Counted from the stretch's first letter, positions 1-6,141 are shown. The stretch is DNA of 10,978 bases from Candidatus Aenigmatarchaeota archaeon (GCA_026985775.1 JALSPV010000073.1:1-10978); one strand, 5' to 3'. Program-made: numbers and translations. The notes: generated by a model from the letters alone, not told the origin.

Positions 1-2
1 GA

Positions 3-209
3 ATAATATTTAAAAAAATCAAATACAGAGCAAGAATACTAATGATTTCTATTATTATCGGTCTGATAGTTGCAACATTAAGTCAACAAATACCTAAAGG
101 TAGCCAAGAATCATTCTGGGCATTGCTCTTAGGACTTGGTGTTGCAGTTCTATTAACGGGATGTTTTCTAATTCTTTGTCAGAAAAATTTTATATCAAAA
201 ATTTTATGA
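3..209 (+). CDS. C-terminal end of a small membrane protein, function unknown (5' end outside window)
   Basis: An open frame runs in from the left edge and ends with TGA at 207-209, giving about 68 residues. Two hydrophobic stretches are visible: one around the residues MISIIIGLIVATL (from base 42) and one around SFWALLLGLGVAVLLTGCFLIL. A polar linker (SQQIPKGSQE) lies between them, and the tail is basic (QKNFISKIL). This is the pattern of two membrane-spanning helices. The frame is open to the edge, so the protein is probably longer, but the ATG at 42 could also start a 55-residue protein. No family is recognised. It converges on the minus-strand hydrolase gene with a gap of 24 bases. Confidence 0.55.
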   Translation: MIFKKIKYRARILMISIIIGLIVATLSQQIPKGSQESFWALLLGLGVAVLLTGCFLILCQKNFISKIL

Positions 210-233
210 AATTTAACAAACGAAAAAGAGAAC

Positions 234-1073
234 CTAAACCACTTTCCACAAACCATCGAAAAAATAATATGCCGCTATATCTACGTCTTCGGCATACCCA
301 CCTTCGAGAACAATAAACCATTTTTCTACATTTTTTAATACACCGCTTATTATCTTTCCAATTTCTTCAAAATCTTTTGGTGAAAGCATGAACTGGGAGA
401 GCGGATCATTGACATATGTATCAAAACCTAGAGAAATAGCTATGATTTGTGGCGAGATTTTCTCTATGTACTCAACAGCTTTTGCAAGTGTTTTTAGATA
501 AAGCGCTCCTGTTGTGTAAGGTAGTAAAGGAAAGTTTATGCAGTTTTTTCTGCTCTCCCTTCCAGTTCCTGAATAAAGTGGGTGCTGATGTAATGAAATG
601 TAAAGTACGTTTTCTCTACCGAAAAATATGTTTTCCGTTCCGTTTCCATGATGAGCATCTATATCAAGAATTACCGCTTTTTCGTCTTCCTTTCGAATGC
701 TTTCCAAAGCTATTGCAACATTGTTCAAATAGCAAAAACCACCGAGAAAATTCTTCCCTGCATGGTGTCCAGGTGGTCTTGCGAGAGAAAATCCACATAC
801 TTTTGCTGCTTTAACTGCACATGCTGCAGAAAGGAGAGGATAACAAAACTCTATGCACGGTGTATCTGGATCGAAGTACTCCTTTAATTTCAGTCTTTCA
901 ACAAATTTTTTCTCATGGACTTTTAACAATTCTCGCTCTGTTATGTCTTCTGGTTTAACAAACTCTGCTCCAAGCATTTCAAGCACGTTTTTTATTTTTT
1001 TCACTCTTTCCGGGGATTCTGGATGTGAGAAAAACTCGTATTCTAAACATTTTTTATCGAAAACAACTTTCAT
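234..1073 (-). CDS. Histone deacetylase / AcuC / acetylpolyamine amidohydrolase superfamily zinc hydrolase
   Basis: A 279-residue protein with the arginase-deacetylase fold signatures in order: RPPGHHAG at about 99-106 with the tandem active-site histidines (H103, H104), LDIDAHHGNGT at 136-146 (D139 and H141 match zinc ligands of the family), SLGFDTY at 214-220 (D218, third ligand), and LEGGY at 256-260 carrying the active-site glycine-tyrosine. Family members remove acetyl groups from lysine or polyamines in the cytoplasm. The substrate here cannot be told from sequence. I start it at MKVVFD (1071-1073) and not at the in-frame ATG at 1097, because the family begins with such a beta strand and a box A-like TAAAGTATTTTT lies about 27 bases before it. 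The frame is complete, with no missing key residue. Confidence 0.9.
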   Translation of the reverse strand: MKVVFDKKCLEYEFFSHPESPERVKKIKNVLEMLGAEFVKPEDITERELLKVHEKKFVERLKLKEYFDPDTPCIEFCYPLLSAACAVKAAKVCGFSLARPPGHHAGKNFLGGFCYLNNVAIALESIRKEDEKAVILDIDAHHGNGTENIFFGRENVLYISLHQHPLYSGTGRESRKNCINFPLLPYTTGALYLKTLAKAVEYIEKISPQIIAISLGFDTYVNDPLSQFMLSPKDFEEIGKIISGVLKNVEKWFIVLEGGYAEDVDIAAYYFFDGLWKVV

Positions 1074-1111
1074 AAAAATTAAAAGCATTGAGAACAAAAA
1101 TACTTTACCGC

Positions 1112-1154
1112 GACCGGAAATTGATGAAGCTAAAAGCTGAAAAATGCTCCGGTC
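1112..1154. repeat. Inverted repeat GACCGG...CCGGTC in the divergent promoter region
   Basis: GACCGG (1112-1117) is perfectly complementary to CCGGTC (1149-1154). Between them lie TGATGA (1122-1127) and CTGA (1137-1140), separated by a small AGC-TAAAA-GCT hairpin. The element sits between the divergent hydrolase and radical SAM genes. It could be an operator or a small structured RNA. The C-box/D-box-like words are in the right order, but they are not directly stacked on the outer stem and no guide-length segments are present. Confidence 0.35.
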
Positions 1155-1176
1155 TGCCTCTACCTTTCAGAAGAAT

Positions 1177-1185
1177 ACTTTATTA
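1177..1185 (+). promoter_or_regulatory. Box A (TATA-like) element of the radical SAM gene
   Basis: ACTTTATTA is centred about 28 bases before the ATG at 1209, the spacing expected for a leaderless or nearly leaderless archaeal transcript. No Shine-Dalgarno sequence precedes the start, which fits. Confidence 0.45.
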
Positions 1186-1208
1186 GACATTTTAGTTAAA
1201 CAAAAAAT

Positions 1209-1991
1209 ATGAAAATTCTAACAACAGAAGCTAAACAACCGTTTTCTCTTACCAAAATTCCAGGAGCAAAATACGTGATTAATCAATACATCGGTTGTGA
1301 GCATGCTTGTAAATATTGTTATGCTAAATTCATGTGTAAATTTTATTCTTTCGGTAAATGGGGTTCTTGGGTGGTGGTAAGAGAAAATCTACCAGAGCTC
1401 GTTAAAAACAAACATGTGGCTGGTAAGGTTTTAATGAGCACAGTAAGCGATCCTTATCAGCCAATCGAAAGAAAACTTGAACTTACTAGAAAAATTCTCG
1501 AAAATATGAACAAGCAAATTAGACTTTCGCTTCTAACAAAATCCTGCTTAATAACCCGAGACATAGATGTTCTCAAGAAGTTTAAGCACGCCGAAGTAGG
1601 GCTAACAATTAATTCATGGGACGAAGATCTAAGAAAAATTTTAGAACCGAGGGCTCAAGAAATCGAAAAAAGAATTTTGGCTTTGAAGGAGCTTAATGAA
1701 AATAAGTTAGAAACTTATGCGTTCATTTCCCCGGTTATACCGAAATTAACAGATATTGAAAAAATTATTAGAGAAATTAAACCCTTTGCTTCTTTCTTTT
1801 GGATAGAGATGCTGAATTTAAAGGCAAGTGGCTATGAATTCAGAAATTGGTTAAAGGAAAATTTTCCAGAAAGTATAAGTGTTCTAACTAATAAAGAAAA
1901 ACTTTTCAGATATGTCAAAGAAATTAAAGAACTTATTAGAAAGTATAGAATAGAAGTTAAAGGGGTTATTTATTTTCCTAACATTCTATAA
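1209..1991 (+). CDS. Radical SAM protein of the SPL / SplB-like family
   Basis: A 260-residue protein with the radical SAM cluster motif CEHACKYC (C30, C34, C37: CxxxCxxC), which binds a 4Fe-4S cluster and S-adenosylmethionine. Other hallmarks of the COG1533 (SplB/photolyase-related) group follow: VLMSTVSDPYQPIE at 75-88, LLTKS at 108-112, and LEPRAQEIEKRILAL at 145-159, the region that reads EPR(A) in relatives. Family members include spore photoproduct lyase, but most archaeal members have no known substrate. DNA or nucleotide repair is a guess from the family name only. The ATG at 1209 is the first in frame and follows a box A at proper distance. It converges on ftsZ. Confidence 0.88.
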   Translation: MKILTTEAKQPFSLTKIPGAKYVINQYIGCEHACKYCYAKFMCKFYSFGKWGSWVVVRENLPELVKNKHVAGKVLMSTVSDPYQPIERKLELTRKILENMNKQIRLSLLTKSCLITRDIDVLKKFKHAEVGLTINSWDEDLRKILEPRAQEIEKRILALKELNENKLETYAFISPVIPKLTDIEKIIREIKPFASFFWIEMLNLKASGYEFRNWLKENFPESISVLTNKEKLFRYVKEIKELIRKYRIEVKGVIYFPNIL

Positions 1992-2068
1992 TATTTTATG
2001 TTGTATTCTGTATTGTCTCTTGTTGTAAAAAGGTTCATAATAAAATAAAGAAAATATATAAAGAAAGC
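1992..2068. terminator. T-rich convergent intergenic stretch, probable terminators
   Basis: The 77 bases between the convergent radical SAM and ftsZ genes are T-rich on both strands. The plus strand begins TATTTTATGTTGTATTC just after the stop, and the minus strand has T-runs after the ftsZ stop (reverse complement of 2040-2068). There is no strong hairpin. Archaeal termination usually relies on T-runs without hairpins, so this is where both transcripts most likely end. Confidence 0.35.
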
Positions 2069-3223
2069 TTAGCCAATAATCTCTATTCCCAAGTCATCCT
2101 CTATGCTTTTTTCTCCTCTTCTTGAAGGCCCAAGGATGTATGGAGATTTAACTCCTGTAATTATTGCTATTACCTGAACCTTACCTGTAAACTCTGGGAG
2201 CACTCTCGCACCCCATATAACCTGTGCATCTGGTGAAAGCCTGTTGGAAATAAGCTCGCCAGCCTCGTAAATTTCTGAGAGTGTGCAGTCTGGACCACAT
2301 GTTATGTGTATTAATGCCCCCAATGCGCCTGAGTAATCAACTTCTAATAGTGGGTGATTAAGTGCTTTTAATACGGCGTCCTTAACTCTGTCCTGTGAGT
2401 CGCTTTCACCAACACATATTGCACTTACTCCGCCTGTGCTCATTATTGCTTTTACATCCGCAAAGTCAAGGTTAACTAGTGAAGGTACCATTATGGTTTC
2501 TGTTATACCTTTTATCATCATTGCAATAAGTTCATCTGCTAATGCAAATGCTTGCTGCAATGGGAGCTGTCCCGCATACTCCAGAAGCTTCTGATTCTCT
2601 ATAACCACAGCAGTATCCGTAACTTGCCTTAACTTTGAAAGACCATCTTCGGCTTTCTGAATTCTTGTACCTTCCATTTTGAAAGGCATTGTAACGGCTC
2701 CTATCACTATTGCCCCTGCTTCTTTTGCGATCTGCGCCACTACGGGAGCACCGCCTGTTCCCGTTCCACCACCTAACCCACAGGTTATGAACACCAAGTC
2801 AGCGTTACCAATAGCCTGTTTTATCTCTTGTTTTGACTCCTGTGCAGCTTTTTCACCAACTTGAGGGTAACCACCGGCTCCCAAACCGCGGGTGATTTCC
2901 TTACCAAGAAGTATTTTTTTATGAGCTTTTGTTATTGCGAGGTGCTTTGCATCTGTATTCATAGCTATTATCTCAGCGCCTTCTACACCCATTTCATAAA
3001 GCCTTGTAACTGTGTTACATCCAGCACCTCCTATACCGACTACAACTATTCTGGCTTTGTGCATATCTATTGCAAACTCTTCTGCTATTTTCTTTTCAAT
3101 ATCTTCTCTTTGAAATGCATTCTCTTGCTTGGTTTCTTGTGGCGTTACTCCACCGAAACTCTGCGGTAAAGGCTGTACACCACCAAACGCTCTATTGAAT
3201 GCGGATTTTATCAATGACTCCAT
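2069..3223 (-). CDS. ftsZ: Cell division GTPase FtsZ (FtsZ2-like)
   Basis: A tubulin-superfamily GTPase of 384 residues that polymerises into the division ring. Motifs in order: GGAGCN at 65-70; NTDA at 89-92; the G-box GGGTGTGG at 151-158; IENQKLL at 208-214; the T7 synergy loop NLDFAD at 251-256, carrying the acidic residues that complete the GTPase site of the next subunit; and a short acidic tail ending DDLGIEIIG, probably the partner-binding peptide. The wording [21 protein letters not shown] and [12 protein letters not shown] fits archaeal FtsZ2 better than FtsZ1. The N-terminal extension of about 55 residues contains a short duplication, FGGVQP and FGGVTP. The ATG at 3223 is preceded by the SD-like GGGGGCGAT (minus strand). 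It is divergent from rubrerythrin and alone in its transcript. Confidence 0.96.
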   Translation of the reverse strand: MESLIKSAFNRAFGGVQPLPQSFGGVTPQETKQENAFQREDIEKKIAEEFAIDMHKARIVVVGIGGAGCNTVTRLYEMGVEGAEIIAMNTDAKHLAITKAHKKILLGKEITRGLGAGGYPQVGEKAAQESKQEIKQAIGNADLVFITCGLGGGTGTGGAPVVAQIAKEAGAIVIGAVTMPFKMEGTRIQKAEDGLSKLRQVTDTAVVIENQKLLEYAGQLPLQQAFALADELIAMMIKGITETIMVPSLVNLDFADVKAIMSTGGVSAICVGESDSQDRVKDAVLKALNHPLLEVDYSGALGALIHITCGPDCTLSEIYEAGELISNRLSPDAQVIWGARVLPEFTGKVQVIAIITGVKSPYILGPSRRGEKSIEDDLGIEIIG

Positions 3224-3226
3224 CCA

Positions 3227-3235
3227 ATCGCCCCC
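3227..3235 (-). promoter_or_regulatory. Ribosome binding site of ftsZ
   Basis: On the minus strand GGGGGCGAT lies three bases before the ATG at 3223. It matches seven of nine positions of the ideal GGAGGTGAT and supports this start. Confidence 0.6.
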
Positions 3236-3249
3236 GTTCTATATTTTTT

Positions 3250-3274
3250 CCCACCGAAATTTTTTTATGGTGGG
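3250..3274 (-). promoter_or_regulatory. Inverted repeat CCCACC/GGTGGG bracketing the ftsZ box A
   Basis: CCCACC (3250-3255) and GGTGGG (3269-3274) form a perfect 6-bp inverted repeat with a 13-base A/T-rich spacer. On the minus strand the spacer reads ATAAAAAAATTTC, the best box A candidate for ftsZ, about 35-45 bases before the start. A protein bound to the two arms would cover the promoter, so this may be an operator. Confidence 0.45.
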
Positions 3275-3313
3275 AGTACCTACTCTATTCTAAGCAGAGA
3301 AATAGCTTACATC

Positions 3314-3366
3314 GGGGGCTTCGAACAAGTGCATGATTAACTTGGGGCTTACTTATAGGGGGCTTA
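3314..3366 (+). repeat. Three direct copies of GGGGCTT upstream of the rubrerythrin promoter
   Basis: Copies are GGGGGCTT (3314-3321), GGGGCTTA (3344-3351) and GGGGGCTTA (3358-3366), in the same orientation. Their GCTT cores are 29 and 15 bases apart. They stand out against AT-rich surroundings and end about 30 bases before the rubrerythrin box A, as expected of activator sites. The same region has two weak hairpins, TAAGC/GCTTA (3291-3309) and CAAGT/ACTTG (3326-3344). The rest of the 225-base intergenic stretch holds only the ftsZ and rubrerythrin promoter elements. Confidence 0.4.
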
Positions 3367-3396
3367 ATTTTATTTTTCTTACTTTTCTCTTTTAAA

Positions 3397-3404
3397 TTTA
3401 TATG
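3397..3404 (+). promoter_or_regulatory. Box A of the rubrerythrin gene
   Basis: TTTATATG, within an AT-rich run starting at 3391, is a near-consensus archaeal TATA box. Transcription would start around 3425-3430, leaving a leader of about 20 bases that contains the strong ribosome binding site. Confidence 0.65.
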
Positions 3405-3435
3405 TTCTTCAAACTATTTTTGAGATAAAACAATA

Positions 3436-3444
3436 GGGAGGTGA
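3436..3444 (+). promoter_or_regulatory. Strong Shine-Dalgarno site that fixes the GTG start of rubrerythrin
   Basis: GGGAGGTGA is almost fully complementary to the conserved 3' end of 16S rRNA. It lies four bases before the GTG at 3449. It shows that this organism uses Shine-Dalgarno initiation for leadered messages. Confidence 0.8.
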
Positions 3445-3448
3445 TTTT

Positions 3449-4021
3449 GTGAAGACGATTGAGAATTTAGTTAAAGCGTTTATTGGAGAAAGTGTGGCAA
3501 GGAACAGATACACTTTCTATGCGAAGGCTGCGAAAGAAGAAGGTTATGTTTTCGTTGCGAAGGTGTTTTTGGAAACAGCTGAGAACGAGAAGGAGCACGC
3601 TGAAACTTTGCTTGAACTAATTCAGAAGATTAAAGCTGATACAGCGAATGTTAAGACTGAAGTCGAAACTCCGATAGTTTTAGGTGACACCGTTCAAAAC
3701 CTCAAAACTGCGATAGAGAGCGAGACTTACGAATGGGAGAAGATGTATCCAGAGTTTGCCAAGATAGCTGAAGAGGAAGGTATGAATGAAGTAGCTGGAA
3801 GGCTCAGGGCTATTGCTAAAGCTGAGGAACATCACAAGAAGAGATTCGAGAAATTGCTCGAAGCAATTGAGAGCGGAAGTATGTTTAAGAGGAATGAGCT
3901 AGTTGCTTGGGTCTGCTTAGAATGTGGATACATCCACCATGGGGAAGAACCACCTGAAAAATGCCCAAGTTGTGGTCATTCAAAGGCATATTACATCGCT
4001 TTGGATATACTCGGCTTTTGA
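3449..4021 (+). CDS. rbr: Rubrerythrin (diiron peroxidase with C-terminal rubredoxin domain)
   Basis: A 190-residue cytoplasmic protein that reduces hydrogen peroxide in anaerobes. The N-terminal four-helix ferritin-like domain (1-145) carries the expected diiron ligands: E14 in ESVARNRY, E47 and H50 in ENEKEH, E92 and E95 in ESETYEWEKMYP, and E126 and H129 in AEEHHKKRF. The C-terminal rubredoxin-like domain has two cysteine pairs, CLECGY (C156, C159) and CPSCG (C172, C175), which bind one iron and pass electrons to the diiron site. All family landmarks are present and the length is normal. It starts with GTG behind a near-perfect SD site. It has its own promoter, so it is probably strongly and conditionally expressed. 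Confidence 0.96.
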   Translation: MKTIENLVKAFIGESVARNRYTFYAKAAKEEGYVFVAKVFLETAENEKEHAETLLELIQKIKADTANVKTEVETPIVLGDTVQNLKTAIESETYEWEKMYPEFAKIAEEEGMNEVAGRLRAIAKAEEHHKKRFEKLLEAIESGSMFKRNELVAWVCLECGYIHHGEEPPEKCPSCGHSKAYYIALDILGF

Positions 4022-4034
4022 ATCAAATTTTGAA

Positions 4035-4046
4035 ATTTTAAATATT
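4035..4046 (+). promoter_or_regulatory. Box A of the tRNA-Ser gene
   Basis: ATTTTAAATATT is centred about 28 bases before the first base of the tRNA (4069), the normal spacing for an archaeal promoter. Confidence 0.55.
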
Positions 4047-4101
4047 CTCAAACGGTTTTTTATTCCAAGCCGGGGTGGCGGAGCCAGGTCCAACGCGCCA
4101 G

Positions 4102-4146
4102 ACTCTCAAGCACCGAGCCGCACTTTCGCGGCTGTGAGAGGGCGAA
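4102..4146 (+). other. tRNA-Ser intron 1, position 30/31, 45 bases
   Basis: The splice sites form a textbook bulge-helix-bulge. The central 4-bp helix is CGCC (4096-4099) with GGCG (4141-4144). The 5' bulge is AG|A (4100-4102) and the 3' bulge is AA|G (4145-4147). The intron-side helix is CTCTCA (4103-4108) with TGAGAG (4135-4140). The intron also contains a hairpin AGCCGC (4116-4121)/GCGGCT (4128-4133). Cutting after the second base of each bulge joins G30 to G31. The position lies inside the anticodon stem, not at the usual 37/38. Confidence 0.85.
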
Positions 4147-4153
4147 GCTTGAG

Positions 4154-4224
4154 GGTGTGAGGCCAAACTCCTATGAGCGATTGGCTTGACACTGATGAAA
4201 AAATGAAGAACCTCCACCCAGGTA
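4154..4224 (+). other. tRNA-Ser intron 2, canonical position 37/38, 71 bases
   Basis: Anticodon-loop bases CTTG (4148-4151, positions 32-35) pair with CAGG (4219-4222). The bulges are AG|G (4152-4154) and TA|A (4223-4225), the standard geometry for a 37/38 intron. The inner helix GGTG/CACC (4154-4157 with 4215-4218), continuing as GAGG/CCTC (4159-4162 with 4211-4214) around one bulged T, competes with the last base of the 5' bulge, so the motif is slightly relaxed. Inside is a hairpin GCCAA/TTGGC (4162-4166 with 4181-4185) containing CTC/GAG. A TGATGA at 4193-4198 resembles a C box, but no D box follows. Confidence 0.82.
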
Positions 4225-4256
4225 ACCTGGTGCCCGCAAGGGCGCGCCGGTTCAAA

Positions 4257-4270
4257 ACACTCGCCGAAAT
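4257..4270 (+). other. tRNA-Ser intron 3, T-loop position 59/60, 14 bases
   Basis: Without removal, the T loop between GCCGG and CCGGC would be 21 bases long. Deleting 4257-4270 leaves the consensus TTCAAAT. The flanks form a relaxed BHB. The exon helix is the T stem. The central helix is TTCA (4251-4254) with CGAA (4265-4268), three pairs and one A-C mismatch. The bulges are AA|A (4255-4257) and AT|T (4269-4271). Only seven unpaired bases close the loop, so there is no intron-side helix. Confidence 0.75.
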
Positions 4271-4309
4271 TCCGGCCCCCGGCGCCACTTAAAAACAAAA
4301 GCTGAATAG

Positions 4310-4326
4310 TTCTTCGATCGAAAGAA
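4310..4326. promoter_or_regulatory. Palindrome TTCGATCGAA upstream of the 143-residue protein gene
   Basis: A perfect 10-base palindrome TTCGATCGAA (4313-4322) lies within the near-palindrome TTCTTCGATCGAAAGAA. It sits just before the box A-like ATTTTTAAATTC (4337-4348) of the gene at 4373. It has the shape of a dimeric repressor or activator site. A related palindrome occurs before hisS. Confidence 0.4.
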
Positions 4327-4372
4327 TTTAAGTAAAATTTTTAAATTCCTTAAGAGTAAATTTTAAATAGTT

Positions 4373-4804
4373 ATGATGCTAAAGCCGCTTCGCGGGTTAG
4401 TGGTAGTAAATATTCTTCCAGATACAAGACGTTATGTGGAATATCACGAAAAATCTGTACTAAGAGTTTCACAAGATTTTCCCGATTCAAGATATGCTAT
4501 ATTAACAGCTATTTATGATGAAGAACAAAAGGAATTTGTTCCTGTGGATTTTACACGGTTCACAATTAAAAGAGCATCCGAAAGAGGAAATTATGCGTAT
4601 ATGTCAAGCAAAACTTTTGAATTTTTATGTGAAACATATCTTGGAGTAGAAAGAAAAGAGGACGTGCCTTTGTATTTTTCTGGTATTTTTCAGCTTCCTG
4701 AAGAAATATGGTACTACGAGAAAGAGAACAGAAATCTTCCTTTTAAAACACTAGATCTCGACAAAATAATTCTCTTGTCCATACCTACACTAGAAAACGT
4801 TTAG
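4373..4804 (+). CDS. Conserved-looking protein of unknown function (143 residues)
   Basis: I do not recognise this protein. It is soluble (no membrane segment or signal peptide), slightly acidic, and rich in aromatic residues in its second half (YFSGIFQLPEEIWYYEKENRNLPF). An N-terminal beta-strand-like LRGLVVVNIL is followed by a charged middle with FVPVDFTRFTIKRASERGNYAYMS. There are no cysteine clusters, Walker motifs or obvious catalytic signatures. The ATG at 4373 follows a box A-like element by about 30 bases with no SD site, suggesting a leaderless message; the ATG at 4376 is an alternative. It ends one base before the convergent hisS stop. Base usage resembles its neighbours. Confidence 0.75.
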   Translation: MMLKPLRGLVVVNILPDTRRYVEYHEKSVLRVSQDFPDSRYAILTAIYDEEQKEFVPVDFTRFTIKRASERGNYAYMSSKTFEFLCETYLGVERKEDVPLYFSGIFQLPEEIWYYEKENRNLPFKTLDLDKIILLSIPTLENV

Positions 4805-4805
4805 C

Positions 4806-6101
4806 TCATAAAATTTCTTTTGTTAGTTTTTCAATCTCATCGAATTTGTACTCTTTTCTTTCTCTTGTTTCGAGATTTTGAAATGTTAAAGTCTTTGAAG
4901 AAGCTTCTTTTTCACCAATAAGCACAGCATAGCTTATCTTTTTCTTTTCCAAGCGCTTAATGCCTTTTACAGGCGTTGTGGGTTCATAAAGAATTAGTGT
5001 ATTTATTCCACTTTTCCTTAGCTCTGATGCAACTTCCCAAGCATATTTCATCACAGATTCAGAAAGCGGAATTACGCCAGCATCAACAATAGTATATTTT
5101 TCAATTTTGAAAATTCCTGTCTCGAGTCCAGCGTCAATCAATCGCTCAACACCTATACTTCCGCCAACAGCTGGAACCTCTTCTCTTGCGAACATTCCTA
5201 TCAGATTATCGTATCTACCACCTCCGGACAAGCTACCAATTCTCGGTTTTTCTACAACAATTTCATATATCATTCCCGTGTAGTAATCCAAACCTCTTAC
5301 AAGCGAGAGATCTATTTTTATGTGGTGTTTAGCTTTCGAATAATCGAGACATGCTTCAAGAAGTTCAACACCCTTTTTCACTTCTTCGTTTTCAAACTTT
5401 CTCAAAAACTCGAGAATTTCTTCATTTTTAAACTCCGCAATTTCGAGAATTTCTGAAATATAGCTTATCTTTTCTTCAGCAAGACCTGTTTCTTTAAGTT
5501 CGTTTATCACACCTTCCTTCCCGATTTTATCGAGCTTATCAACTATTCTGAAAATCTTTAGCATGGTTTCGGGCTCTACATTAAGCTTGTCTTCAAACAA
5601 GCCTTTGAGAATTCTTCTGTCATTTAGCTTTATGGTGAATTCAGAAAAATTAAATGCTTTGAAAACCTCGCACATCATGTCTATTATTTCTATGTCTGCA
5701 AAAGGTTCCTTCGCACCTACAATATCTGCATCACATTGATAAAACTCTCTGTATCTTCCCTTTTGCGGATCTTCATATCGATAAACTCTGCCTATTTGAT
5801 AGCGCTTAAATGGCAACGCCGGTTTAAACCTTGCATAAAACCTTGCAAGCGGGACGGTTAGATCATAGCGTAACGCAAACCATTTCTCTGAGTAAGGTAG
5901 TTGAAATCTCCATATAAGCCTGTTTTCTGCCTCATCTCCGTATTTTCCTTTAAGCGTTTCCCATTTTTCAACTATCGGCGTTTCCAGCGGATCAAAACCA
6001 AAGCGCTCGAAAACAGTTTTTATTTTTTCAAAAACTTTTTCTCTAAGAATCTTTATTTTTGGGGGGGAATCTCTCATTCCCTTTGGAGGAAGAAAGCTCA
6101 T
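4806..6101 (-). CDS. hisS: Histidyl-tRNA synthetase
   Basis: A class IIa aminoacyl-tRNA synthetase of 431 residues that charges tRNA-His in the cytoplasm. The N-terminus LPPKGMRDSPP (4-14) is typical of the family. Motif 1 lies around 22-43. LRYDLTVPLARFYA (77-90) and motif 2, RVYRYEDPQKGRYREFYQCDADIVG (105-129), contain ATP and histidine contacts. The histidine-specific motifs are LVRGLDYYTG (267-276) and GGGRYDNLIG (293-302), followed by motif 3, GGSIGVERL (313-321). The C-terminal anticodon-binding alpha/beta domain begins near 335. Length and motif set are normal. The ATG at 6101 has a box A (CTTTTATAAC on the minus strand) about 27 bases before it and no SD site, so it is probably leaderless. 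Confidence 0.96.
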   Translation of the reverse strand: MSFLPPKGMRDSPPKIKILREKVFEKIKTVFERFGFDPLETPIVEKWETLKGKYGDEAENRLIWRFQLPYSEKWFALRYDLTVPLARFYARFKPALPFKRYQIGRVYRYEDPQKGRYREFYQCDADIVGAKEPFADIEIIDMMCEVFKAFNFSEFTIKLNDRRILKGLFEDKLNVEPETMLKIFRIVDKLDKIGKEGVINELKETGLAEEKISYISEILEIAEFKNEEILEFLRKFENEEVKKGVELLEACLDYSKAKHHIKIDLSLVRGLDYYTGMIYEIVVEKPRIGSLSGGGRYDNLIGMFAREEVPAVGGSIGVERLIDAGLETGIFKIEKYTIVDAGVIPLSESVMKYAWEVASELRKSGINTLILYEPTTPVKGIKRLEKKKISYAVLIGEKEASSKTLTFQNLETRERKEYKFDEIEKLTKEIL

Positions 6102-6122
6102 GTAGGAGTTTATTGAAAATAA

Positions 6123-6132
6123 TGTTATAAAA
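6123..6132 (-). promoter_or_regulatory. Box A of hisS
   Basis: On the minus strand the sequence reads CTTTTATAAC, centred about 27 bases before the hisS ATG. This is good TATA-box spacing for a leaderless transcript. Confidence 0.6.
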
Positions 6133-6141
6133 GATTTTTAT

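Larger units (their letters stand above)
4069..4287 (+). tRNA. tRNA-Ser(UGA) with three introns, CCA encoded
   Basis: The exons 4069-4101, 4147-4153, 4225-4256 and 4271-4284 join into an 86-base class II tRNA. The acceptor is GCCGGGG (4069-4075) with CCCCGGC (4277-4283). The D arm is GCG (4078-4080) with CGC (4094-4096); its 13-base loop keeps A14, GG at 18-19 and A21. The anticodon stem is CCAG (4098-4101) plus G4147, pairing with CCTGG (4226-4230). The loop CTTGAGA has U33 and anticodon TGA at 4150-4152. The variable arm has the stem GCCC/GGGC (4232-4243). The T stem is GCCGG (4246-4250) with CCGGC (4272-4276), and the spliced T loop is TTCAAAT. Discriminator G73 (4284) and the long variable arm fit serine. 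CCA is encoded at 4285-4287. It reads UCA and wobble-related serine codons. Confidence 0.9.

Noticed and set aside
1074..1097. Eight-residue longer deacetylase-like protein from the ATG at 1097
   Set aside because: MFSMLLIF would be an unusual extension, and the box A position fits a start at 1073.
4098..4107. Anticodon CTC (glutamate) by simple counting along the unspliced tRNA
   Set aside because: It pairs poorly in the anticodon stem, conflicts with the class II long variable arm and G73, and disappears once the 30/31 intron with its clean BHB is recognised.
4193..4198. Box C/D guide RNA inside intron 2, as in tRNA-Trp introns of some archaea
   Set aside because: TGATGA is present but no CTGA D box follows at a sensible distance, and no D'/C' pair is seen.
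4226..4230. tRNA-Thr reading (loop CTCGTAA) made by joining the first exon directly to GTAACCTGG
   Set aside because: Thr tRNAs lack a long variable arm and have a four-pair D stem; the serine reading pairs every arm and has splice motifs at all junctions.
4038..4298. Minus-strand open frames of 86 and 60 codons across the tRNA
   Set aside because: They lie antisense to a fully folded tRNA gene and look like GC-rich chance frames with no protein-like character.
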